Origin: Clostridium_AI sp002297865
GTDB taxonomy: Bacteria > Bacillota > Clostridia > Lachnospirales > Lachnospiraceae
NCBI GenBank assembly: GCA_937903005.1
Contig: CALFNR010000164.1
Coordinates: forward strand, 1-7,967
Direction: 5' to 3'
DNA: 7,967 nucleotides
Below the pieces are notes generated by a model that saw nothing but the letters and a program-made list of their open reading frames with translations, was not told where the DNA came from and searched no databases. A program made the translations under genes and the position numbers. Position 1 is the first letter of the stretch; the number at the start of each line of letters is the position of its first letter. Shown piece by piece: positions 1-5,462 of this stretch.

Positions 1-351
1 GTCATGGGTGGTGCAAAATCTTTTGACAGAATATGGAGAACAGAGGGTGTAAATTGGTGGAGAGAAGAAATCCCTAGCGCTGCTGAAATGGAATATGGGT
101 TGAATACATTGGCAGCGCACGACAACAAAGTAGACTATATAGTTACGCATACGATACCACAGAAACTTATAGAATCCGTCTTAGGTGTAGGTTATAAGTC
201 TGAACCGACACAATCCTATCTGGATATAGTGTATGACAGAACACAATTCAAAAAGTGGTTCTGTGGGCATTTACACAGAGATTTGACAGATGTTGATTAT
301 AACATCCATGTGTTATACAACACCATTACAAAAGTAGGAGCTTATTGTTAA
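1..351 (+). CDS. Calcineurin-like metallophosphoesterase, C-terminal part (5' end outside window)
   Basis: The frame is open from base 1 (GTC before the first ATG), so this is the C-terminal ~116 residues of a longer protein and the ATG at 4 is probably internal. Seen: a GGAKSFD segment at visible residues 3-9, WWREEIPS at 19-26, a THT motif with His50, and a GHLH motif at residues 89-92. In the calcineurin-like metallophosphoesterase family the last two supply metal-ligand histidines. The earlier family motifs (DxH, GDxxD, GNH) would lie upstream of the window. The GGAKSFD/WWREE pattern is typical of the small phage- and Firmicutes-type members. Substrate is unknown; the family includes phosphodiesterases and protein phosphatases. 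It ends with TAA and is followed at once by the Shine-Dalgarno of the next gene, so the two are likely co-transcribed. The family call is confident; the function is not. Confidence 0.85.
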   Translation, partial: VMGGAKSFDRIWRTEGVNWWREEIPSAAEMEYGLNTLAAHDNKVDYIVTHTIPQKLIESVLGVGYKSEPTQSYLDIVYDRTQFKKWFCGHLHRDLTDVDYNIHVLYNTITKVGAYC

Positions 352-356
352 AGGAG
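351..356 (+). promoter_or_regulatory. Shine-Dalgarno AAGGAG for the zinc-ribbon gene
   Basis: AAGGAG overlaps the last base of the phosphoesterase stop codon and lies 6 nt before ATG 363. It fixes the start at that ATG rather than at the upstream in-frame TTG at 345. Confidence 0.8.
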
Positions 357-362
357 TATTGG

Positions 363-542
363 ATGAAAATTATTGAACGCAAGAGCGCATATCCAAAAAG
401 AATCAAATGTGAAAAATGTACTAGCATTTTAGAATATGATGCAAATGATATAGTGTTAACATCAGATCCACATTCGTTGATACGTGGATTTTATCGTATG
501 CCTTGTATGCGGTTGCAAAATGTCTCTGTACCTGTAAAATGA
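363..542 (+). CDS. Small Cys4 zinc-ribbon protein, apparently frameshifted
   Basis: As read, this is a 59-residue protein with one CEKC knuckle (residues 16-19) followed by SILEYDAND; its tail (RMPCMRLQNVSVPVK) makes no sense as a zinc ribbon. In the +1 frame the overlapping DNA encodes DFIVCLVCGCKMSLYL and stops with TAA at 535-537. That supplies the missing second CxxC knuckle and a typical short end. The intact product would be about 57 residues with two CxxC pairs, a small zinc ribbon as found in many Firmicutes phages. The frame switch must lie between the frame-1 stop at 478-480 and base 498; the T run at 489-492 or the region of A480 are candidate sites. Causes could be a sequencing or assembly indel, a natural mutation, or programmed frameshifting. 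Function is unknown, but it probably binds zinc. Confidence 0.6.
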   Translation: MKIIERKSAYPKRIKCEKCTSILEYDANDIVLTSDPHSLIRGFYRMPCMRLQNVSVPVK

Positions 543-1024
543 ATTATCATGTCTTAGATATTTGCCGCTATGTAATCAAGTATAGTAACGAGCATAACTA
601 TGGAATTTCAAATTTAAAACTGCAAAAAGTGCTTTATTTTATTCAAGCTTATTTTTTGATAACAAAAAAAGATCACACTCCATGCTTTGACGAAAAGATT
701 GAAGCATGGAATTTTGGACCTGTTGTGCCAGAGGCATATTATGAATATAAGCAGTATGGAAGTGGAGATATACCTACAAAAGAATCATATATTGTATTTG
801 ATGAGAATAATCTATGGAACTCTAAACGGATTGGATTTGAAGATACAACTATCGCGGACGAGGATAAAATTCTTATTGATAAAGTAATAGACAAGTTTGC
901 AGACTACTCGGTAACAGATCTTGTATCATTGACTCATAGACAATCGCCGTGGATCGATGCGTATATTCCATATCAATATAACGAAATTACAATCAATGCA
1001 ATAAGGGAGTATTTTGATAGATGA
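539..1024 (+). CDS. Panacea-domain (DUF4065, GepA/SocA-like) protein
   Basis: A 161-residue protein carrying the Panacea fold signatures: ISNLKLQKVLYFIQAYFL at residues 23-40, AWNFGPVVPEAYYEY at 56-70 followed by KQYGSG, and LTHRQSPW at 131-138. Panacea proteins are known as phage or prophage proteins of the GepA/SocA type and as the shared antitoxin of panAT toxin-antitoxin pairs, where they neutralise varied toxins. ATG 539 was chosen because it gives the normal N-terminus of the family. It overlaps the TGA of the zinc-ribbon gene as read (ATGA), and lies 1 nt after the TAA of that gene's restored frame, so translation is probably coupled; there is no good Shine-Dalgarno. No obvious toxin is visible on either side. 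It may be a solitary phage accessory protein, an anti-defence antitoxin, or half of a pair whose partner is unrecognised. Domain assignment is strong, role uncertain. Confidence 0.88.
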   Translation: MNYHVLDICRYVIKYSNEHNYGISNLKLQKVLYFIQAYFLITKKDHTPCFDEKIEAWNFGPVVPEAYYEYKQYGSGDIPTKESYIVFDENNLWNSKRIGFEDTTIADEDKILIDKVIDKFADYSVTDLVSLTHRQSPWIDAYIPYQYNEITINAIREYFDR

Positions 1025-1044
1025 TATGGTTTAAAATGCATTCT

Positions 1045-1062
1045 ATAAAATTACGATTTTAT
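1045..1062. repeat. Short inverted repeat, ATAAAAT / ATTTTAT
   Basis: A perfect 7-bp inverted repeat with a 4-nt spacer (TACG), all A/T in the arms, just downstream of the Panacea stop. It is the first of three consecutive inverted repeats in this convergent intergenic region. AT-rich arms of this length can arise by chance. Confidence 0.4.
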
Positions 1063-1067
1063 CAAAG

Positions 1068-1105
1068 AAAATAGGGCTGATCCTACTGATTCAGCCCTAT
1101 TTTTT
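1068..1105. terminator. Bidirectional intrinsic terminator between convergent gene blocks
   Basis: A perfect 13-bp stem (AAAATAGGGCTGA pairing with TCAGCCCTATTTT) closes a 10-nt loop. On the + strand the stem runs into a T tract (TTTTTT before GCGG), serving the rightward genes ending at 1024. On the - strand it runs into TTTTCTTTGAT, serving the leftward operon that ends at 1157. The GC-rich core plus T tails on both sides is the expected form of a shared rho-independent terminator. Confidence 0.9.
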
Positions 1106-1120
1106 GCGGTCTCCATAACT

Positions 1121-1142
1121 GAACAAAATAAAAGTTTTGTTC
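1121..1142. repeat. Inverted repeat GAACAAAA / TTTTGTTC
   Basis: A perfect 8-bp inverted repeat with a 6-nt spacer (TAAAAG), lying between the last leftward gene (stop at 1157) and the main terminator. It could be a weak extra terminator or 3'-end stabilising hairpin of the leftward mRNA, or a dyad for a DNA-binding protein. The sequence alone does not decide. Confidence 0.5.
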
Positions 1143-1156
1143 GATTGAGGAAAGGA

Positions 1157-1450
1157 TTATTCTGGATGTTCTGCGAGGTTTTCCAGATAGTCAACCTCAT
1201 CATAATATTTGGACATCAAAGCTTCGAGCGTTAGAGAGATCGACATCAAATTGTCGATCTCTTTTTCTAACTGAGGTATTTTCGCGATTGCATTTGCCGT
1301 ATATCCATAAGCATTTGTGCCTTTTTTTCTGACTCGGTTCAGGCTCTCTGTAACCATCTGCAAAGACAATTCAATCTCGGTTAATGTCTTTTGTGCTTGA
1401 CATCCAGCCGTTTGTATTTCGGATTTTGTTTTGCCATACAGTTTGTACAT
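1157..1450 (-). CDS. Small, probably helical protein of unknown function, last gene of the leftward operon
   Basis: A 97-residue protein that I do not recognise. It is rich in Leu, Glu, Lys and Gln, with two stretches likely to form long helices or coiled coils (about residues 9-43 and 57-92), joined by a small polar segment around KKGTNAYGYTANA. There is no signal peptide or membrane segment. ATG 1450 was chosen because AAAGGA at 1459-1464 lies 8 nt upstream; the further upstream TTG 1468 and ATG 1459 have no free Shine-Dalgarno. The gene starts 1 nt after the ligA stop, with its Shine-Dalgarno inside the ligA coding end, so it is coupled to ligA. A short helical protein co-expressed with a ligase could be a partner, but nothing in the sequence shows that. 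Its coding region holds a perfect 11-bp inverted repeat at 1235-1262. Confidence 0.7.
   Translation of the reverse strand: MYKLYGKTKSEIQTAGCQAQKTLTEIELSLQMVTESLNRVRKKGTNAYGYTANAIAKIPQLEKEIDNLMSISLTLEALMSKYYDEVDYLENLAEHPE
1235..1262. repeat. Perfect 11-bp inverted repeat inside a gene, followed by a T run on the + strand
   Basis: AGAGATCGACA pairs with TGTCGATCTCT around a 6-nt loop (TCAAAT). On the + strand the second arm runs into TTTT (1263-1266) then C, so for rightward transcription it resembles an intrinsic terminator. It lies antisense within the 97-residue helical gene, where it encodes KEIDNLMSIS. It could stop read-through that escapes the 1068-1105 terminator, or act as an mRNA hairpin for the leftward transcript. 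Confidence 0.55.
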
Positions 1451-1451
1451 A

Positions 1452-3407
1452 TTATGCATCCTTTGCAAGCTGCATCAATTCGTCTTCATTGATAATCGGA
1501 ATATTCAGCTGCTTGGCTTTTTTATTTTTGCTACTGGTTGATTCTGTATCGTTATTGATTAGATAATCTGTGTTACCTGACACACCTGAGACAACAGTGC
1601 CACCATGGTACTCAATCCACTCAGATAATTTCGCCCGGTTTTTAAACTTATTCAAGGAACCGGTAATGCAGAAAGATTTTTTATTTAATGAAAAATTTCT
1701 ATCGGTATTGTCTGGGCGAACGATATGCAGCATATCCAATAAGTCCTGTACATCATCTTGGTTGTCTTTAAAATACTTATTGATCTTGCGAGATGTGAGT
1801 GCACCAATGTCAGATAAGGTTTCCCAGTCTTGAATAAAGTCGCATAATGACAATGGGTCGTTCGAAGTATGCTGCTCCCAAATGTATGTAGCTACTAACT
1901 TTGCCGTAGCTTTACCAACGCTCGGAATACCAAGAGCGACCAGAAATTTGTCGAGAGAACAAGTTTTGCTTCGTTCGATATTATCCAAAATTGTGCCAGT
2001 CAAATTTGGTCCCAAGATCGGAACAATACTATCCTTCATATCTTTCAGATGATACAGATCTTTGATGCATCTCAAATACCTATGCGAATATAATGTATCA
2101 ATTCGTTCTGTTGATAAGCCAGCTATATCCATTCCCTGCTTGGACACGTAATGCTTAATGATGTTCTGTTGTTTTGCAGAACAGGACGGATTTAAGCATG
2201 TGAGAAAGATGTCATGAACAGCCGCTTTTCCTCCACAAGCAGGACAATGTGTTGGTATCTGATATGTGTCACTACGTGTTTTGTTGCGCACGATCTGCGG
2301 GATAATCATATTCGCTTTACGAACAGAAACAATATCTCCAATGCCTAGCTGCAATGTTTTGATTATATCAACGTTGCATAGAGTTGCTCTGGATACGGTT
2401 GTTCCATCTATTTGTACCGGATCAAAAATAGCTACGGGATTGATCTGTCCGGTTCTGCTTGTATTCCATTCGATGTCTCGCAAAACAGTATCATGGTTTT
2501 CATCGTAGAACTTAAAAGCAATTTGATAATTGACGTGATGCTGTGTTGCTCCTAATGATTCAGAATATGAAACGTTATTATAAGATGCAACAATACCATC
2601 AATGCCGTATGCTTTACTTGCACATGCTGTGACAATCTCGTCTATATAACATTGCAACGAACACGAGTCCCAAGAACCAACTAGAACGCTGGCAATATCT
2701 CTTGTCTCGACAATTTCAAAGCCATACTCTTTTGCTTCGTCAAGCCGAGAAGAAAACCATTCCAGATCACTGCCTTCTACAACCTTCCAAGCAATGAATC
2801 TGATATGCCTATTAGCGGCTATTTTGCTATCCAGTTGGCGCACAGAACCGGATGCTAGATTACGAGCATTTTTGTAGGGGGTAGATTCTCTTTGATTGAT
2901 AGTATCGAAAGTATCTTCTGTAATAATAGCTTCACCGTCAATAACGTATTTGCCATCATGAGGGATTGAAAGAGGAATGTTGTCAAATACTTCTGCGTTG
3001 TGCAGAACATCCTCTCCGACCTCCCCGTCTCCGCGTGTCTCGGCTTTGCTTAATTTACCTTTTTCATACGTCAAAGAAATTGTCAAGCCATCCATCTTTG
3101 CCATCAGAATTGCAGGAGCTTTATTTACAAAACGTGTCAATTCACCAATACTTTTTGTTTTGTCAAGACTGAGCATTAGATGGTCATGTTTGACCTTCTT
3201 GAGACTGGAAACAGCTTTGTAACCGACCTGTTTTGTTGGAGAATTAGAAAACGAAACATGAAGTTTCTCTTCCAGTTCTTTTACTTGATCGAATAATTCA
3301 TCATATTCTTTATCACTGATTAGGCTTTTGTTATCATTGTAATAAGCTTGCCTATATTCGGCAAGCTTATCAGTCAATGATCGGAGTGAGTAAATATCGT
3401 AATGCAT
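1452..3407 (-). CDS. ligA: NAD+-dependent DNA ligase LigA, full length
   Basis: A 651-residue ligase that seals 3'-OH/5'-phosphate nicks using NAD+. Domains in order: Ia NMN-binding region (about 1-60, with SDKEYDELF at 31-39); adenylation domain with the nucleophile Lys104 in AKMDG, TRGDGEVGED at 124-133 and ARNLASGSVRQLD at 181-193; YGIDGIV and AFKF at about 267-273 and 297-300; the OB fold; a Cys4 zinc finger with C388, C391, C404 and C409; helix-hairpin-helix repeats including ALGIPSVGKATA at 491-502; and a C-terminal BRCT domain (about 573-651). All six standard parts are present and the length is close to bacterial LigA (about 670). The start at 3407 was chosen because TGAGGT lies just upstream with 5-6 nt spacing; the frame is open 18 codons further but into the previous gene. 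In this operon it probably serves element replication or repair. Confidence 0.97.
   Translation of the reverse strand: MHYDIYSLRSLTDKLAEYRQAYYNDNKSLISDKEYDELFDQVKELEEKLHVSFSNSPTKQVGYKAVSSLKKVKHDHLMLSLDKTKSIGELTRFVNKAPAILMAKMDGLTISLTYEKGKLSKAETRGDGEVGEDVLHNAEVFDNIPLSIPHDGKYVIDGEAIITEDTFDTINQRESTPYKNARNLASGSVRQLDSKIAANRHIRFIAWKVVEGSDLEWFSSRLDEAKEYGFEIVETRDIASVLVGSWDSCSLQCYIDEIVTACASKAYGIDGIVASYNNVSYSESLGATQHHVNYQIAFKFYDENHDTVLRDIEWNTSRTGQINPVAIFDPVQIDGTTVSRATLCNVDIIKTLQLGIGDIVSVRKANMIIPQIVRNKTRSDTYQIPTHCPACGGKAAVHDIFLTCLNPSCSAKQQNIIKHYVSKQGMDIAGLSTERIDTLYSHRYLRCIKDLYHLKDMKDSIVPILGPNLTGTILDNIERSKTCSLDKFLVALGIPSVGKATAKLVATYIWEQHTSNDPLSLCDFIQDWETLSDIGALTSRKINKYFKDNQDDVQDLLDMLHIVRPDNTDRNFSLNKKSFCITGSLNKFKNRAKLSEWIEYHGGTVVSGVSGNTDYLINNDTESTSSKNKKAKQLNIPIINEDELMQLAKDA
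3342..3370. repeat. Perfect 11-bp inverted repeat near the 5' end of ligA
   Basis: ATAAGCTTGCC pairs with GGCAAGCTTAT around a 7-nt loop (TATATTC). It lies about 38-66 nt inside the ligA coding sequence, counted from its ATG, within the Ia-domain codons. A hairpin there could slow or pace ribosomes early on the ligA message, or protect a processed 5' end. Each arm also contains the palindrome AAGCTT, so the two arms are direct copies in part. Confidence 0.55.
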
Positions 3408-3411
3408 ATAT

Positions 3412-3417
3412 ACCTCA
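3412..3417 (-). promoter_or_regulatory. Shine-Dalgarno of ligA fused to the previous stop (TGAGGT)
   Basis: The TGA stop of the upstream zinc-binding gene is the first part of TGAGGT, which lies 4-5 nt before the ligA ATG at 3407. This fixes the ligA start and implies that ribosomes ending the upstream gene can re-initiate on ligA. Confidence 0.75.
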
Positions 3418-3768
3418 ATAGTCACATGGCGTATCATCTGTTGACCACACAAACATTGCATTGTCTGGCAATTGATCTCTAAATTCAGATGGTATCATAC
3501 CGTTGTACCACAAATTATTTGTTTCTATTATTTTCCCATCAAATGTACGAATGGTAAAACGTCTACCTGCGTGACCCAACATCGAGCTTGGTTTGGTTGA
3601 CAAAGCAGGAGTATCTACGAAATAACATTCACCATCAATGATAAGGTGCTCTTCTTTTTCGGAACATATTTGTCTCCAAAAATGAACGCTAAAACACGCT
3701 GAAGAACAAAGCACTGCACCACTATACAGGCTTTGCGGTATCTCTTTGCCGCAGATCTCACAACGCAT
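3415..3768 (-). CDS. Phage zinc-binding protein of unknown function (CxxC...CxxxC)
   Basis: A 117-residue protein. The N-terminus MRCEICGKEIPQ has a CxxC knuckle (Cys3, Cys6) and is followed by LCSSACF with Cys21 and Cys25, a treble-clef or zinc-ribbon-like Cys4 site. The rest is a predicted beta-rich domain with IIDGECYFVD at 43-52, GRRFTIRTFDGKII at 68-81, TNNLWYNGMIP at 83-93 and LPDNAMFVW at 100-108. From memory this arrangement, with zinc knuckle, FTI..DG, NLWY.G.IP and LPDNA, recurs in uncharacterised proteins of Firmicutes phages. No catalytic motif is visible. It starts 6 nt after the kinase stop and its own stop is part of the ligA Shine-Dalgarno, so it sits in the same transcription unit. 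Zinc binding is a good inference; nucleic-acid binding is only a guess. Confidence 0.85.
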   Translation of the reverse strand: MRCEICGKEIPQSLYSGAVLCSSACFSVHFWRQICSEKEEHLIIDGECYFVDTPALSTKPSSMLGHAGRRFTIRTFDGKIIETNNLWYNGMIPSEFRDQLPDNAMFVWSTDDTPCDY

Positions 3769-3774
3769 TTTACA

Positions 3775-4350
3775 TCACTGATGATCTTTGGAAATATCGT
3801 GTTGAATGCCAAGCCAGATTAGCTTTACAATATCTGATACAGAATTGGTTCCATCAACTACCAGATGAGCGATCTTATGAGCAGACTTAAAAGCTTCGTC
3901 ATCGTTTTGAATACGTTGTTGAACGGAATCCATAGAGTCTCCACGCTGGAGCATACGATCTACACGGACTTCTTCTGGAACAGACAAATAGACAACAAAG
4001 GGGATCTTGTCTCCGGTATACTTGCTATAAAAATAATTTACACCAGCCGGATCAATCACATAAACATCGCTGTTGTCGATTTGTTCCTCTGTTGCACAAT
4101 AGTAATTGCCATCGAAAATTGTATAGACAACCAGATTTTTGAGCTTTGAAAAATCTTCCATGCTTACAAAAATGTGATTGTTTTCTTCAGGGAAACGCTG
4201 CAATCGTGTTGTGTATGACTTTACTTGTGTCATTCCGCAATTGTTTTCCAAAAATTCTGCAACAGTTGTTTTGCCACTTCCAGATTCTCCAACCAGCAAA
4301 ACAATATATCCCAACTCATTAAAGCTTAGATTATTTTCCAAGATTATCAA
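3775..4350 (-). CDS. Guanylate-kinase-like nucleoside monophosphate kinase
   Basis: A P-loop kinase of the guanylate kinase family, about 191 residues (GMP kinases are about 200). Seen: Walker A GESGSGKTT at residues 21-29; SYTTRLQRFPEE at 45-56, corresponding to the TTR..R..E nucleotide-binding loop; IFVSMEDF at 60-67; VYVIDPAGV at 96-104; RVDRMLQRGD at 129-138, the lid region; and QQRIQNDDEAF at 144-154. It probably phosphorylates a (deoxy)nucleoside monophosphate with ATP; dGMP, or a modified or other dNMP, cannot be told from sequence. The start is uncertain. TTG 4350 lies only 3 nt after AAAGAGG (4354-4360) and TTG 4341 lies 12 nt after it; no in-frame ATG fits. Either start overlaps the 3' end of the HD gene, so the two are translationally coupled, suggesting linked steps in nucleotide metabolism. 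Confidence 0.88.
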   Translation of the reverse strand: MIILENNLSFNELGYIVLLVGESGSGKTTVAEFLENNCGMTQVKSYTTRLQRFPEENNHIFVSMEDFSKLKNLVVYTIFDGNYYCATEEQIDNSDVYVIDPAGVNYFYSKYTGDKIPFVVYLSVPEEVRVDRMLQRGDSMDSVQQRIQNDDEAFKSAHKIAHLVVDGTNSVSDIVKLIWLGIQHDISKDHQ

Positions 4351-5161
4351 TCGCCTCTTTCACTGCATTCAATGTATCAATATCGGAAATTCGTTTCGGA
4401 TTTTTAACGCCTGCAATTTGGTAAACAGTATCATATAACTTGGAAGAAGAAACTCCGTTCTTGATCGCTCTTTTACCGGCAGAGATTACCTCCTCAATCT
4501 CGGAAGATAGATCTTGGTCTGCACTAAAATACTCTGGTTTATACTCGGTAATATTTGCTTTACTAAACCGGAAGTCTAAAAAACTGCGGCTTGCCAAATA
4601 ATCACAGAGGTGAACGAAGGTTTGCGCTTCTGATTCCGGTAAAACATCTTTGCTTCGCTTGTTGGTTGCCCAGCGACCCATGTGCGAACTAATCAATGCG
4701 GCAATCTCGGTGCCCATCTCAATAATGTCAATAGAGGAAGAACCGGCCTGCTCCGCGAATGCTTTAGATAATTCGATGATTTGACGTGCTGCCACCAAAG
4801 GATGGTCAAACGTAATGAAGTTCGACTTGTTTTGCTCAAGGCCGTGTTTCCATCCATCATGAGCAATCAACGCAGTAATGATTTCTGACTGTTCTTTGTC
4901 TGAAAAAGAAAATGCTTTTAGCCCAGCGTTTTTGCTGTCATCATTGAACAGACTGTTTGCAAACATAACTGCCGCTTTTGTGTGTCTTACAAGACCTCCA
5001 GTACCTAGGCAAGTATCTGAATGATACTTGCCCGTACTTGAAGCAGCTACTTCAAAAAAGTAATCCGGCAAATGGTTTACAACATATGTAGCAAAAGCCT
5101 TGATATTTTCGTCCTTGATAGACTGGAGTTCTTCGGAGAAGATTTTTTCTTTTAAATACAA
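4331..5161 (-). CDS. HD-domain metal-dependent phosphohydrolase
   Basis: A 276-residue protein with the HD-superfamily metal site spread as H...HD...H...H...D: His60 in GGLVRHTKAA, His101-Asp102 in LIAHDGWKHG, His120 in FDHPLVAAR, His160 in SSHMGRW and Asp187 in HLCDYLASR. This set matches HD enzymes with one or two metals that hydrolyse phosphate esters of nucleotides or nucleic acids. The substrate is not shown; the gene's position between a PvuII-like endonuclease and a nucleotide kinase makes a dNMP/dNTP or oligonucleotide substrate reasonable. The residues after about 230 carry no known motif. The start is TTG 5161, supported by AAGAGG at 5171-5176 with 9-nt spacing; the next in-frame ATG is deep inside the protein. 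Its coding region includes a perfect 10-bp inverted repeat at 5008-5032. Confidence 0.9.
   Translation of the reverse strand: MYLKEKIFSEELQSIKDENIKAFATYVVNHLPDYFFEVAASSTGKYHSDTCLGTGGLVRHTKAAVMFANSLFNDDSKNAGLKAFSFSDKEQSEIITALIAHDGWKHGLEQNKSNFITFDHPLVAARQIIELSKAFAEQAGSSSIDIIEMGTEIAALISSHMGRWATNKRSKDVLPESEAQTFVHLCDYLASRSFLDFRFSKANITEYKPEYFSADQDLSSEIEEVISAGKRAIKNGVSSSKLYDTVYQIAGVKNPKRISDIDTLNAVKEAIDNLGK
5008..5032. repeat. Perfect 10-bp inverted repeat inside the HD gene, with nested outer arms
   Basis: GGCAAGTATC pairs with GATACTTGCC around a 5-nt loop (TGAAT). Outside it, AGTAC at 5000-5004 pairs with GTACT at 5034-5038, with a small asymmetric bulge (CTA against C). The combined hairpin would be about 15 bp. 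It lies in codons just before the first catalytic histidine. No T run follows on either strand, so it is not a standard terminator. Confidence 0.55.
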
Positions 5162-5170
5162 TATTTATGT

Positions 5171-5177
5171 CCTCTTA
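5171..5177 (-). promoter_or_regulatory. Shine-Dalgarno TAAGAGG deciding the TTG start of the HD gene
   Basis: TAAGAGG contains the TAA stop of the upstream 95-residue gene and lies 9 nt before TTG 5161. With no nearby in-frame ATG, it supports TTG as the true start and again fuses a stop codon with a ribosome-binding site. Confidence 0.7.
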
Positions 5178-5462
5178 AAAATCAAATGTGGCCGTACAAG
5201 GTTTTACGACCAAGTACGTGTTGTTTCGCTTGAGATTAACCCCGCGAATACCTCTGATATATGTTGTAGCCGATGGAGTCAGTTTGAATGTTTTCAGTTC
5301 TTTTAGTGCTTCCATCGCTCTCTTTTTGGATTGATAGACCCAAACAGGCGTGTTGTTTTTTTCTTCAATGGTTACTATTTTTCTGGTTTTTTTATCTCTT
5401 CCAACCAGTACAACATAGCCATCTGGATCAGTAATACAATATCCAGTAATTGTCTTTTTCAA
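5175..5462 (-). CDS. Hypothetical protein, 95 residues
   Basis: Not recognised. A basic protein (KKTRK at residues 24-28, KKR at 46-48) with a probable N-terminal beta hairpin (GYCITDPDGYVVLVGRD, residues 7-23), a middle strand around TPVWVYQ (38-44), a helix about 45-58 (SKKRAMEALKELK), and a C-terminal beta part ending CTATFDF. The alternating strand-helix layout suggests a compact single domain; no catalytic motif or membrane segment is visible. The start is TTG 5462, with GGAG at 5471-5474 placed 8 nt upstream. That TTG overlaps the stop of the PvuII-like gene as TTGA, giving tight coupling. A co-expressed small basic protein right after an endonuclease could be a partner or controller of it, but the sequence does not show this. 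Confidence 0.75.
   Translation of the reverse strand: MKKTITGYCITDPDGYVVLVGRDKKTRKIVTIEEKNNTPVWVYQSKKRAMEALKELKTFKLTPSATTYIRGIRGVNLKRNNTYLVVKPCTATFDF

Noticed and set aside
679..710. 9-bp inverted repeat with a 14-nt loop in the Panacea gene
   Set aside because: A stem of this length with a long loop is expected about once in a window of this size by chance; no T run or other context.
687..887. Open frame inside the Panacea gene as a possible hidden toxin
   Set aside because: It is an overlapping frame of a well-supported gene, with low-complexity hydrophobic and basic composition and no ribosome-binding site.
1143..1156. Promoter in the convergent intergenic region
   Set aside because: Both flanking blocks point into this region, so no gene starts here, and no convincing -35/-10 pair is visible.
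2977..3222. Rightward open frames opposite ligA
   Set aside because: They are antisense shadows of a full-length, motif-complete ligase and lack ribosome-binding sites.
3615..3812. Leftward open frame overlapping the zinc-binding gene and the kinase end
   Set aside because: It is out of frame with two better-supported genes and has no family features.
4331..5161. HD protein as DatZ of a Z-genome (2-aminoadenine) phage
   Set aside because: It is about 100 residues longer than DatZ as I know it, no PurZ or MazZ is visible, and the motif context differs; only a generic HD call is supported.
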